Positions 25,055 to 36,694 of a stretch of DNA of 64,000 bases are shown here, one piece after another. The DNA lies in contig OX344764.1 in assembly GCA_947034895.1 (NCBI GenBank), positions 34,722,935-34,786,934 of the forward strand, in the 5' to 3' direction. The first letter of the stretch is position 1. Each line of letters begins with the position of its first letter. The notes beneath the pieces are model-generated. The model was not told the origin of the DNA and ran no database searches. It saw only the letters and a program-made list of their open reading frames with translations. The position numbers and the translations under genes were made by a program. Source of the stretch: Rhytidiadelphus loreus. Its lineage: Eukaryota; Streptophyta; Bryopsida; Hypnales; Hylocomiaceae.

Positions 25055-25560
25055 CAAGAAATACTAGCTACATTAGTGACATTGCAATCACTTCATGTGA
25101 CATTGTTTGAAGTTGATATAATTGAAGTTGATACATTAGTGACATTGCAGTCATTTCATGGGCATTTGAAGTTGATACATCAGTGTCATTGTAGTCACTT
25201 TGTAAGCATCTGAAGTTACAATCACTTCATGGGCATTTGAAGTTGATACATCAGCGTCATTGTAGTCACTTTGTAGGCATCTATAGTTGATACTACGACA
25301 TTCCAATCAACAACAACATTCCAATCACTTTGCAAGCAATTGACTTTGGACTTTGATCATAGCATTTTACTACACGGCTCCAGTGAAGTTGATAGCGTTG
25401 GACTTTGATCATAGCATTTTGCTACACGGCTCTAGTATACTAGCTATAATAGCAACATTGCAATCACTTTGTAGGCATTTAAAGTTGATACAACAACTAC
25501 ATTGCAATCACTTTGCAAGGAATTGAAGTTGATAGCATTGGAGTTCAATCATAGCATTTT
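25055..25560. repeat. Diverged tandem array, about 55-60 bp unit
   Basis: Repeated variants of CATTGCAATCACTT...GGCATTTGAAGTTGATAC(A) recur about eight times. Near 25340-25440 the block GGACTTTGATCATAGCATTT is also duplicated. No coding potential. Confidence 0.75.
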
Positions 25561-27050
25561 GAACATTGACATTCGATCAAAAAAAACTCTTGTCTTGTAT
25601 TTATAAAGAAGAATTGGATGATATTTATACAGGATGAAAATGTGATGGATTTCGTGACAGGGGTTGCGACAAGGAGTTGTGACACTGCATACTTGATATA
25701 AGAGATGGCACTCAGGGTTAGTACATTATTACTGGAATGATCATATTGGCTCCTATCTAAGTTACATACATACCAGAGCCTGGGTTGTACTGAAATCAAG
25801 CTTGCTAAGCTCATGGGTAATACCATTCCATCACAGTCGCAGTACAATATGTGCGGGTTGGGTGGTCAAATTCCAGGTACTGTACTACTGCATATATATG
25901 TGTACTACTGCATGTATATATGTGCAGAAAATTATTGTTTTTCTAAAACAAAAAACGAAACAAGAATATAACATGTATACTGGGTGTAACTGGTGTAACT
26001 TAGGGGAAGTTCAAAGTTCAAACCCTCCGAACCAGCTTCCTTGGTGTCTTTAACTTCAGGTATTTGGCTTCAATGTCAGTTGGGTGAAGTCAATAGCAGA
26101 GAGGCAACTCCATCTAAGTTAAGCTTATGTGGTACAATGCTAATTGTGCGGTCAAATGTCAGGCACCACACATGTGGGGAAAAAAAAACTACTGTAGCAG
26201 CTGTATGTATTGTCAAGAATTTTTTTTTTTAAATGGCCCCGGGATTAACCGTTATCTCACTGCCTGAGGGGACAAAATCCGTCTGCTCTACCTCAAAAAA
26301 GGACTTGTGGTTTCAGATGGATTATTGAAACACTGAGTGCTGGAAACGTGAAATCCAAATGGGATGGCAAGCAAGGTGCTTATGTGCATCCTGCCATAAG
26401 GATAAGAGAGATGGATATAATTGTAGTTCACAATAGATTCAATGCAACAAGAGTGTCATCTCTAATACTTTGGTGCATCGTCTTTAAAGAAAACTCAAAA
26501 CCATTCACTGAAGGCTTTGTAGTCATGTTAGGCCATGTACAAAGTTCATAATAATATTTCAAAATAATAGTTGAAGGTCATATTAGTGAACACTTCAAAA
26601 TGTGCCTTTGAATACAATCTACATGAATGTACTCTTATCCTCTCCCCCCCCCCCAAAAAAAGCTCCCTTTACCATATAAGTTAATTGTTCTCTCCAAAGG
26701 GGAAAAAAACAAAATCAAAATTGCAATGAATTCAAGGATTGAAGTGACAATTAGAGCAAAGCAGCTTTGCTTGTCTTGCAGCTGCAACAGCAGCAAGGAA
26801 CAAGGACAAGGACTCCCCAAGGCAGAGCAAAGGGAAAGGGAGAGCGAGAGCGTGCGAAGTTGCTGTTCCTGCAAGTCAGGCCTGTTTTTGTGGTTTTATG
26901 ACAGTCTGCATAGGACATGTTACTTACCATCTATTACTGTAAGAAACTTGTGTTTTTTAATGGATGCATTTTAATTGACATTCACCTATTCTTATGTTAA
27001 CAATGAGTAATGTCAAAGTAACATAAAAACAAGTGGATGCCAATTAACCC
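25561..27050. other. Intergenic DNA, no gene seen
   Basis: Contains short chance frames only. The piece 26230-26300 is somewhat GC-rich and carries a CCCCGGGATTAACC sequence, but it does not fold into a tRNA I could support. A purine-rich stretch at 26800-26860 explains the short frames on both strands. Confidence 0.45.
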
Positions 27051-27990
27051 TTAACCTCTAAAAGATCAAACTGCGTTTTCTTTTACAACATAGCGATTTT
27101 GGGCAGCTCACTACGAATGGAATTTTTATTTTTTTCTTCAAAGTTTCCACATAACATGTGCCCGAGGAGTAAATTTAAGGCCCAACAATTTTCATGACTT
27201 TTGACTACATGGTTCAAAAGTTATTGCATGATATGTAATTTTCAGTGTTCAAAAAACTTCTTTGAAAATCACTTTTTCAAAAGAAAATAAAAAATTGAAA
27301 TTGATTCTCTAGATTTATATATATGTGGTAAGCTTTGAATCATTCCAATTTGATTAATGAGATGAAAGTTATGAGGAATTTTAGTTTGGGTTAGTTTGTG
27401 GGTAGTTATGGAATCTCTATTCTAAAACAAACTTTGAAGTCCTTTATTTAACTCTATTTTAAATATTTTTGGAAAAAAACAAAAAAAACATTAAGTGAAT
27501 ATTGTTTATTGCAACATTACAACCATTGGAATTGGCATTTTTCAATTCTATAAATAAATTGTTAGCAATTTAGTATTTTTAAACATTCTCTACTTCTTTC
27601 TACTTACTATTTTTTTCCTATATGTTGTACAATTTCAAATGATCTGAAAACTTTCAAGCATGTAGCCAACTTGCCTTGAAGAAGGAATCCAAAGAGTAAC
27701 AACCATTTTGGACATTTTTTTATAAGAATGTGACCTTGTGAAGTGCAACTGCTCGTATTTTCACTAGGCCAAAAAAAAGGATTTTTGTCACTTCAAACGT
27801 TAGTATCTTGCAATCTACACGATGGAAAATTCTGAAGTTTTTTCACATCTTCTCAAACCAATGTACTAGAAGATCCTACGGTTATATGGTTCTAAAAATA
27901 TTTCTTTTCTAAAATTTGGTACTTGTCCTAGAAATAACAATTTTGGAGCAATTTTGGTGAAAACATAGTCTTTGACCTTTAGGGGTTAAA
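27051..27990. mobile_element. TTAACCCCTAAA family A element, copy A1 (940 bp)
   Basis: The left end reads TTAACCTCTAAAAGATCAAA and the right end, in reverse complement, TTAACCCCTAAAGGTCAAAG, so the element has inverted termini of about 20-28 bp. Three other copies exist here: A2 (28337-29252, direct), A3 (52765-53706, inverted) and A4 (31957-32314, inverted, partial). No transposase frame is present, so it is non-autonomous. Confidence 0.7.
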
Positions 27991-28336
27991 GGACGAAGGG
28001 TTGACCTTGGAAATCATCCTTTTTCATTACCGTGTGAATCATGGGATTTAGTAATAGCAAAAGCATTCATTGGAAGTCAAACTACTACAAAAGACCTCCC
28101 CTTTTCACAACAAAGTTCCAAAGATGAATAGTTGCACTTCTGTCCTACTACAAGGATTCCTTGTCATCCATCAAACACCAAACGTTCTCCTTGACGTTTA
28201 AGGGTTAAAATGCATCCATTACAACACGAAGGTTTTATATTGTAAAATATCCATGTCTTGCATGGCAATCTTGCACCTCTTCCTTTGGCTTTCGTACACT
28301 CATGGCATTGACATTGCTTACCAGAATTCAACATTA
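27991..28336. other. Spacer between A1 and A2
   Basis: No gene seen. It includes a TTTAAGGGTTAA motif near 28197-28208 that resembles the family A/B terminus and could be the edge of another decayed copy. Confidence 0.4.
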
Positions 28337-29252
28337 TTAACTTCTAAAGGATCAAATTGTGTTTTGGAGCAACACATAAATTTTTGGTAGCTCATTAGGA
28401 ATGGAGGGGGGGGTTCCCTTAAATTTTCACACAACATAGGAATGAGGAATAGCATTAAGGCCCAACAATCTTCATAACTTTTGACTACATGGTTCAAAAA
28501 TTATTGGATGATATGTAGTTTTTTTCACTGGACAAGCAGTCTGGGTAGATCTCAAAAAATTATTTTTTTCAAAATAAAAATTTGAAATTGATTTTTTAGA
28601 TTTATATATATGGAAAGCTTTGAATCATTCCATTTTGATTAATGGTATGAAAGTTATGAGGAGTTTTAGTTTGTGGGCAGTTATGAATTTTCTACTCTAA
28701 AATAAACTTTGAAGTCCTTTATTTAACTCTATTTTCAATATTTTGAAGAAAAAATAAAATTATAGGATGTAGATTGTTACATTACAACCATTGGGATTGA
28801 CATTTTTCAATTCCATAACTAAATTCTTAACAATTTAGTATTTTGAATCATTCTCTACTTCTTTCTACTTACTATTTTTTCCCTATATGTTGTACAATTC
28901 CAAATGATCTGAAATTTGTCAAGCATGTAGACAACTTGACTTGAAGAATGAGTCCAAAGAAGCAACACCATTTTGGACATTTTTTCATAAGAATGTGACC
29001 TTGTGAAGTGCAGCTGCTAGATTTTTTGCAAGGCCTAAAAAATGATTTTTTATCACTTCAAACACTAATATCTTATAATCTACACGCTGAAAATTTCTGA
29101 ATTTTTTTTTCACATCTTCTAAAACTAGCATAATACAATATCCTAAGGTTATAAGTGTCCAAAAATGTTTTTCTTTTCTAAAATGTGATCCTAGAAATGG
29201 CAGTTTTGGAACATTTTTGTTGAAAACATAGTCAAGGAACTTAAGGGGTTAA
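28337..29252. mobile_element. Family A element, copy A2 (916 bp)
   Basis: Direct-orientation relative of A1, with the same order of internal blocks (for example GATTTATATATATG...AAGCTTTGAATCATTCC, and later ATTTTGGACATTTTTT). Ends TTAACTTCTAAAGGATCAAA and CTTAAGGGGTTAA. It is more diverged and shorter in its poly-A tracts. Confidence 0.7.
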
Positions 29253-29582
29253 TTGGGTTTGTTTGTCGCTCCCCTAGTTCCATGCCAAAACCAAGCCTTC
29301 CACATTACCACTTGTTTTTTTTCATATTGTCATGTTTGTTGTTTGAGGTAATGCACTACCAAAGAAGATGGTCTTTGGGCACCGAGGTCATGAGCCTCAG
29401 TGTTATCATATTAAAGTATTGGGATGGTGATGTATTGGCATATGGTATCCACATGTCATGTTCTTTGGTACGTTGGAACTTCCTTTCACTTGCCAATAAA
29501 AAAATCAATGAAAATGTGATGAGTCTAATAATAGTAATTAGGCACAATAGTAAAAAGTGATGGTTTAAAGAGTACCTAGAGT
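29253..29582. other. Intergenic spacer
   Basis: No gene. A 92-codon chance frame on the plus strand has a hydrophobic start and no family similarity I can see. Confidence 0.4.
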
Positions 29583-30136
29583 GACGAACAAAACTAAGTT
29601 CAAATTTGAAACGTTTTCATTCAAACAACCATACCATAAGCATCAATGGACAAAGTCCAAAAGTAGATATACAAAAGTTGTAGTGTGCAACATACTACAC
29701 GTTAGCATAGAAGTTTGAAGAAGAAATTAGAGAGGAAATTAGTTGTGATTTGAAAAGAAAATGAATTTCAAGGTTAGCCATGTCATTAGATGTGATTCGG
29801 GGGGGCTGGAGGGCCGTTTCAGCATGTTCCCAGCCCCGTTCCCCCGTCCGTTCCACCGGGCCCCGTCAAACGTGGCTGACAAGAGTGTTTTCTTTTCAAA
29901 AAAAAAAAAAAAAAAATTTAAGTTCTTAAAATGGAAAACAAAGTTTAATTTTTTAAATTTTTTAAATTTTTTAAATCGACCTGGCAGTCGCTTGGCCAGG
30001 TCAGCAGGCCCTGTGAACGTCGACTTCCGTCCAGTTTCGTCAGTTTCGTCTAGTTTTCTTCTTGGGAACTCGCGGCCCTTCCCGGGTGGGAAATCTCATC
30101 TAATGCTAAAATTTAGTTTTGCTCAACATGATTTGG
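29583..30136. repeat. Left arm of a 230-bp inverted duplication, interrupted by a MITE
   Basis: Positions 29583-29783 plus 30106-30136 match the reverse complement of 31086-31310, including AAGCATCAATGGACAAAGTC and CATGATTTGGAA. The two halves of this arm are split by the 322-bp element at 29784-30105, which is absent from the other arm. Confidence 0.8.
29784..30105. mobile_element. CATTAGATG-ended MITE, copy 1 (322 bp)
   Basis: Begins CATTAGATGTGATT and ends AATCTCATCTAATG, giving inverted termini. The interior is GC-rich at both sides (GGGCTGGAGGGCCG on the left, GGCCCTTCCCGGGTGG on the right) around an A/T-rich core. Copy 2 (48317-48651) is its near-identical reverse complement; copy 3 (37505-37748) is diverged. 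The other arm of the inverted duplication supplies an empty site, which reads GCCATGT directly joined to CTAAAA. There is therefore no target-site duplication. Confidence 0.85.
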
Positions 30137-30402
30137 AATTACTTCATCTTTCATCAATTTTTTCTTAGGAATCTAAAAAAATATTTTGTGCCTTGGCAAG
30201 TTGGTATACATGATTTCAACTCATTGTATACAAAAATTGAAGGAAATTGACATTTATAGAATTTAAAATATCAATAGTTTGACAAACACGCAAACGATGT
30301 TGGTTCTTACAATATTTGAATTTTTTTTAATTGAGAGCATGGGATAGCATTAGCTATGATTGTAGATAGAATATAGGTTGCAATATGGGTCATTGTTGCA
30401 TC
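30137..30402. other. Spacer between inverted arm and B1
   Basis: AT-rich, no gene seen. Confidence 0.4.
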
Positions 30403-31069
30403 TTAACCCCTAAATGCTCAAGGCCTTTTTTGAACTTCTAGTGGGGTTTCCAAAAATTTGCTCTAAATTGAACAAAAAAGCCAACATTCTGACCAATTGT
30501 ATCAATTTTTTTAATTGTTACCGTACAAATTCAAATTAGACAAGTTACACATTACATAAGAAAAGAAAACATAATAATATCACTTATGGATTGAAAGATT
30601 ATAATGTTTGATCATGAGGGTGTTAAATTGCAAAAGTGATTTGAAGTCTTTCAATCTTCTTTTTACATGCCAAATCTACAAAGTTGGTCACCCAAAAATT
30701 ATGAGGATAAAGGGCCAAACATGCACAATCCCAATCAATTCATAGCTTCTCCAAATCTACTCTACAATTTTTTAAAATGAATTTCTAATGTGATTTTTTC
30801 TCCAAGATTTAGTGTATTTGAAACTCATTTCCAAGAGCCCTCAACACTATAGAAAGTCAAGATTGCAATGGACACCCTTGCACAAAATCTTGAATAGAAA
30901 AATCATAATCAATCATTTTCAATATCAGATTTTTGATGCTAAACCTAGACTTCAAAAAGAATTTTCCAAAAACATAAAATACTAAAAATAGCAACTTGGT
31001 TAGGTTTTATTTTAACTTCAAAGTATTATCAACACCAAAATTTGGTGCCTTGGGCATTTAGGGATTAAT
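30403..31069. mobile_element. TTAACCCCTAAA family B element, copy B1 (667 bp)
   Basis: The left end TTAACCCCTAAATGCTCAAG and the right end, in reverse complement TTAATCCCTAAATGCCCAAG, form inverted termini. B2 (44957-45846) is an inverted copy with the same interior, for example the block around CAATTGAAAG/TTTCAAATCACTTTT. No transposase frame. The first 12 bp of the terminus are shared with family A. Confidence 0.7.
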
Positions 31070-31085
31070 GCGCCTACATTTGAAA

Positions 31086-31310
31086 TATTCCAAATCATGT
31101 TGAACAAAACTAGGTTTTAGACATGGCTAACTTTGAAATTCATTTTCTTTCAAATCACAATAAATTTTTCCTTCAAACTTCTATGCTAATAAGTATATCA
31201 CACACTACAACCTTCTTATATCTTCTTTTGGACTTTGTCCATTGATGCTTATAGTACAGTTGTTTGAATGAAAACATTTCAAATTTGTACACAGTTTCAT
31301 TTGTCATTAT
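31086..31310. repeat. Right arm of the inverted duplication (uninterrupted)
   Basis: Reverse-complement match to 29583-30136 without the 322-bp insertion. The junction 31120/31121 corresponds exactly to the insertion point in the left arm. Confidence 0.8.
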
Positions 31311-31956
31311 ACCTTACTATGATAAATTCCCAAACTTGAGCTTCAGTAGCAAGTAAATCAAAATCCTCTGGTTGTTGCAACCCAAATTTAAATGGAAATT
31401 CTAGCAAATCAAGATGTAAAAAAGAAAAAAGAAAAAAAATTAGTTTGAAATTTAGTTTACTGTGTATGAAATGGATGAGTTGCCATATGGATGAAAAAGT
31501 CTCCAACTGAACTGAATATCATGTCAGTGCATCATTTATGATCCGTTCATCTACTTTGGCTGAAGTGGATGAGGAATTCCAACATTCTCTGACATTCATT
31601 CAGTTGTGGATTGGGGTCCATAATTCATTTCAGTTCTACACTTCCTGCCACCACTATGCATCCAAAAGAGGCCCTGCCCCAAAAAATTAAAAAATTAAAA
31701 AAATTAAAAAAATATAAAACAACTGATTTACACACACCACCAAAACCAAAAAAAACTTTGATATAAATAATGGGAGGAAGAGAAAAGTCTTGAGAAAGTG
31801 AAAATCTTCTTCTCAAGTCAAAATTCATTTTTATTACTAAAGTTCTAGATGTTTATTTTCTCTCTTGCAAGGCTCTTGCCAAGCTCTTTGAATGGATAAT
31901 TCTTTATGATGAAGAGTGTTTAGAGATGGATTCTCTCTTCTCCATACCTACCCATA
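31311..31956. other. Intergenic DNA with A/T microsatellite
   Basis: Contains an (A)nATT simple repeat at about 31680-31715. No gene seen. Confidence 0.45.
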
Positions 31957-32314
31957 CACTAAAACTCCTCATAACTTTCATCTCATTAATCAAAATGGAA
32001 TGATTCGAAGCTTTCCATGTATATATAAATCTAGATAACCAATTTCAATTTTTTTTTTTTTTTAACAAGTAATTTTTAAAGAGGTCTTTTGGACTGCCGA
32101 AGTTGCCCGACGACTATTGAAAATTACATATCATGCAATAACTTTTAAACCAATAAGTGAAAAGTTATGAAAATTGTTGTGCTTTGAATCTACTCCTTGG
32201 GTACACATTGTGTGAAATTTTCAAAGGAAAAAAAAAAAAAAATTGTTCATAGAAAGTTGTCCAAAGTCACTATGTTGCCAAAAAACCCTCAGTGCTTGGT
32301 CCTTTAGGGGTTAA
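31957..32314. mobile_element. Family A element, truncated inverted copy A4
   Basis: Corresponds in reverse to the first third of A1, from ACTAAAACTCCTCATAACTT through AATGGAATGATTC to the terminus CCTTTAGGGGTTAA at 32301-32314. The inner end is truncated. Confidence 0.65.
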
Positions 32315-32350
32315 TGCTTTACTCAACATATATGATAAAAATGACAATAA

Positions 32351-32640
32351 GGTAGGAGGTCTATTAAGCAACGAGGTTTTAAAAGCGTTCTCTTAGACAA
32401 AGGTTAATTTTACTTTCTTTAATGTACCAATTGCATTTGTCAATGTACCAACAATGAACATAATAGGGCGGAACTTTTAGTAATCTATGTGATTTCAAAT
32501 TCAAAATTCATAATTAATTCCACAAAGTTTCAAAAAATATGAAAATACTTGGATTAGATGCCAAATCCATTTTCCTTCTAAAGAAAACTCAATGAAAAAT
32601 ATTTCAAGAAGTCGGAAAATCCTAGTATGCAAATCAACTG
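32351..32640. mobile_element. Fragment of the GGTAGGAGG element family
   Basis: Begins GGTAGGAGGTCTATTAAGC after a TAA, like the element at 48870. It carries the same interior block (ATTCCACAAAGTTTCAAAAA, TAGATGCCAAATCCATTTTC). The right terminus cannot be recognised, so the end is approximate. Confidence 0.45.
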
Positions 32641-34826
32641 TTACATGTGTGCTTCATGGACCCCTATCTTATATAAAAATAATTAGTTGTGATGTAAATA
32701 TGTAAATAATGCTAGATATTTGATGAATTTAAGATTCCATATGTGGAAAGTGTTTTGATTCCATTTTCGATTGAAGTTGCAAATTTGAAGTTGCCATTCT
32801 TGAAAATTTATAAAAGTATAAAAGTGTGTTTAATATCAAATTTCAAATCAATAATTTAACCTTTTTTAAGCATAATTCCTATTGAATTCAATAAATGAAC
32901 TAGACTGAAAGTATATTATATAGTTTCACAAGCCATTTAATTAATATTTGAAATGTGTGGGAGAAGGCAAATGATTTTATACAAGCAAGATTATGTGGGA
33001 CATTATGACACTCTATGCTCGACATGAAAATTAGGATATGTAGTAGCTAAATTGCTCATAATCAAATAAAAACATGCAAACTATATTCTTAGCAACACTT
33101 GCTTTAGACTTGATTCTTACAACCTCGTTTAATCCTAATAAATCAATTTTTCCAGAGTTTTTTTATGTGAAAACATGTGACAAACTAATTTGAATTTAAC
33201 TTTAAGAAAATCCATTTGTCTCCCTGAAAAAATTATGAACAAAGTTGAGAAAAGGGTTAAGAATATATATTTTCATGTCCGTTTTTGAACTTCAACCATA
33301 ACTTTCCATTGAAGCCTTCAAATCACAAATTTACTTTGAAGCCAAATTTTAACTTGAGTTCTCACATTTGTTTAGTAAAAAATATTCCAAAAAGTTGCTG
33401 AACTATTCATAATTTATGAAGTTTGAAATTTTATTAAGAATTAAGAATACAATAAGTACATTTTATTATAAGCAATTAGTTAACTACTACATTTTTCAAA
33501 TTATCATGTACTCTCTGAGTATTGATATAATTAGGATAAATGAATTTACTCTAAAATTGTCCTATCCACCTTGATTTTTTACACATCTTGTCAATGAAAT
33601 ATGTCTTCCATTTTACCATTAAAAAATCCTTTAATATTAGATGGAAAATATAGCTACACGATATTTGGCTCAATATTGTATTTTCAAATTATTCAAATTT
33701 GGTTTCACTTAAATTTAGCAATTCTATTTTTTTTACTTTATTAAATTATTTACTATTCAATATGCTATTTGATTACAACATTTAAGTTTGAGTGTCAAAT
33801 ATAAAAATTGTTATGTAATGTTGATAAACTAGTTGGACTTTTTCTTTTTCTAGCTTCAAAACAATTGAAAATTCGCGCAGGACATATGGGCATTCATATA
33901 AGTGAAAAAAATACTACTATTGAGGTCATAATTTGAATAAATAAATAAAAACTTATATATAAAATGCTTCATAATTGCAACTACTACTACTACTAAAGTT
34001 ATTGTATAAAGAGATTTAACTCAATCAATGTTAGACAACACCTTGAAAGTAGAGGAGACTAAGCAACATTAGGGCTTATATAAAATAGTAATATTTAGCA
34101 ATTTCATATTGCATTGCCTTATAATTGTAACCAACCTTACTATCAAGGTTATCTATCGAGGTAATACTCATCTAGAAGTCAATCAAAAATATGTCTTGTA
34201 CATTACATTATACATAAGTCATTAAAATTGGAATAAAAAGTAATGGATGTTCATTGAATTAAACAAATGCCTAATATCAAAATCATCATTAAAATATCAT
34301 TACTACTAATATTAAAAAAAAAAAAAAAAAATTTTATTATCAAAGTGATATAATTATGTTCAAACTATTATAGAATTTCAAGTGCATATCATTTAGAATT
34401 GTTTGTGTAATAGAATTTATCTCAAATATGAGTCTTCAAAGGTGGTACTCTCTTTCAAAATCTTGGTACCATGATGAATGAAATACCTATTGTAGATTCT
34501 TTATCTTGTTCTTTATTCAACTCTATATCCACTTTGGTCTATATTGGCCCATATAGTTTTGTTTTGTTTGGGGGGGGCTATCATTTAGTATCACCTACAT
34601 TTATTGAAACAACAAGACTAGCCTCAACTATTGATTAGCATTAAACCAAATGAGGTATATCCTTTGATTCTTTGTAAATTTGTGTCATAGATTATACATC
34701 TAGTTACATTTTTCTAAAAAACTAGTTCATGTTTCATCCTTATCTTTATATATACTTGAAAAGATCTTCTTCTTTAGGTATATCTTAACACAAAATGTTT
34801 GTATTTTTTATATGTGGTTTCCAAAC
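32641..34826. other. Very AT-rich gene-free DNA
   Basis: No open reading frame of interest on either strand. Includes a poly-A run near 34313-34330 and a short (ACT)n at 33980-33995. Confidence 0.55.
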
Positions 34827-35190
34827 TATCTATACCTTAAATTAGGTTGTTTGTTTTGTTTGTTTGATACGTTGAGATCTAAGAAACGGTGAGGTGTTTT
34901 GTGGTATACTTGGTACTATTGGAAAACTCTTTGTAAAGAGGGGTGCACAAATTTTGTTTCATGGCGTTTGGACCTACTCTCTAAAAATTATGAATTTCAA
35001 AGTTTTTATGAAATCAAAAATTGAATTAAATTATATTTTATTTTAGAAAAAACATAACTTTCACGTAGCATATCCAAACACCACAAACAAAGCCCTTGCA
35101 CTCCTTTGTGCATAATCTTTCTATTTGTATCAAGAATGCAACCTCTCACAATGCAACAAAGCCCTTCGTGCATAAAAGATATTGAATTTC
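34827..35190. repeat. Unit 1 of a diverged ~400-bp repeat
   Basis: The unit contains in order CTATACCTTAAATTAGGTTG, a GTTTGTTTTGTTTG tract, GATCTAAGAAACGGTGAGG, a TTGGTACTATTGGAAA block, TGGCGTTTGGACCTA, a TTTTTATGAAATCAAAAATTG block and AAACACCACAAACAAAGCCC. The same order of blocks recurs at about 36695-37050, 37130-37500 and 37990-38290. Confidence 0.75.
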
Positions 35191-35934
35191 AAACTTTTAT
35201 ATATTAGAAAATGATTGTTTTTTTTAATTTTGATGTGGCAATGGCACAGGATCACGCTCTTTTGTGCATAAAGCTTGCAGGGGCACTCCCTCTTACATTT
35301 TGCATTTTGCACCCGGGGAGGACACTCCCCACGTTTTAGCAACCCACGTGCGGCGGAAAAAGTAATACATGTAATACATCGGTAAACTTAATTTTTTTTC
35401 AAAAAACAAATTATGGATAGATTTTACTACTTTAAAAGTTTATGTTTTGAATTATTGGTATTTTTTTTTCTAATAGTAATTAGTTAAAAAAAATTTAAGA
35501 AAAAAGATACACTATAAAGCTGAAAATAACTTTCACACCTCTATATTATATAAGAAAAAAAATGAAAAAAATGAAAAAAAAAATTCTATAGAATAGCTTT
35601 CTATTGAAAGTTTATTTTGGTTGAATATTGATGCAATATTCATCTTCATGTGAGCTCTATAAATATTTTAGTTGGAGGACATGCCATTTTAGTTCATTTT
35701 TCAACCCTTTCTAGACAATATATCTTATGTTATTTGGAATTGAAATTTTTGTCAATAGAAACCTTTAGTCATTGTTAAACAAAACTCAAAATTTTAGGAT
35801 GAAATTATAGTTTATTCAAAAGTAAATAGGGGGTCAAAAAATCACTCCGCCATATGTGGGTACCCCAAATGTAGTGAAAGTGTCCTCCCCTAGATTTTGC
35901 ATTTTGTGGGAGAGTCATTTTAAGGTACCCTATA
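35191..35934. other. AT-rich DNA between repeat units
   Basis: No gene. A small GC-richer island around 35290-35360 (CACCCGGGGAGGACACTCC) explains a 70-codon chance frame on the minus strand. Confidence 0.4.
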
Positions 35935-36070
35935 TTACTTAGATCCCATTTTTTTTTCACCCCATTTTCCCCCTTATACCCTGTTTCTTTTTGTATACCC
36001 CATTTTTTTCCTTAATACCCCATTTCTTTTCATATATCCCATTTTTTCCCTTATACCCCATTTCTTTCTA
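35935..36070. repeat. Tandem repeat, about 20-bp unit (TACCCCATTTTTTTCCCTTA)
   Basis: About six pyrimidine-rich copies of a unit resembling ATACCCCATTTCTTTT with length variation in the T tracts. Confidence 0.75.
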
Positions 36071-36694
36071 TATTTCTACTAGCAAAACAACACCAAAAAT
36101 CAAACATGGAATCAAATCCCTAGGTGAAATATAGCTGCGGAGCATTCGCAATCCTAAACTCCAAATTAATTTGAAATCAATTCATTTTATTATCCCTCCC
36201 ACACATTCTCGATCAATAGCAAATCAATCCAGTCACTGAATACAAAACTTTGGATACTCCACATTGGATATGTACTCTAGAGTGAAGTGTAAATCATTTA
36301 TTAAAGTACTGTCCAGAATATAAAAATCAAGTTTTTCATTCCCATTCATAATTTCTAAGCCTTTATATCCTATATCCTTTTCTTATTTTCAATATCCTTT
36401 TTTGTATATGTTATTTTATATGTACTATTCACATAATTCTATGGTATTATACGTAACCCTATATTACATATAATTATATTTTACACTTTTAAAGCACCCT
36501 ATAATACATGTAATTTGTTTACAAATTTCATATAGAATGAATATATTAGACCCTATATTTTATCGCACATAGTTCCTACATTTTTCAACAGTGACCTCCC
36601 CGAGGCATAAAGCTTTCTACAACGTGAAAGTTATTGAATTAAAAAATTAAAAAATTACTTTTATTTTATTTTGGCTTGTGGCAATGGCACAAGG

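Noticed and set aside
26230..26300. Possible tRNA or SINE head (CCCCGGGATTAACC)
   Set aside because: No consistent cloverleaf, A-box/B-box pair or flanking duplication could be found.
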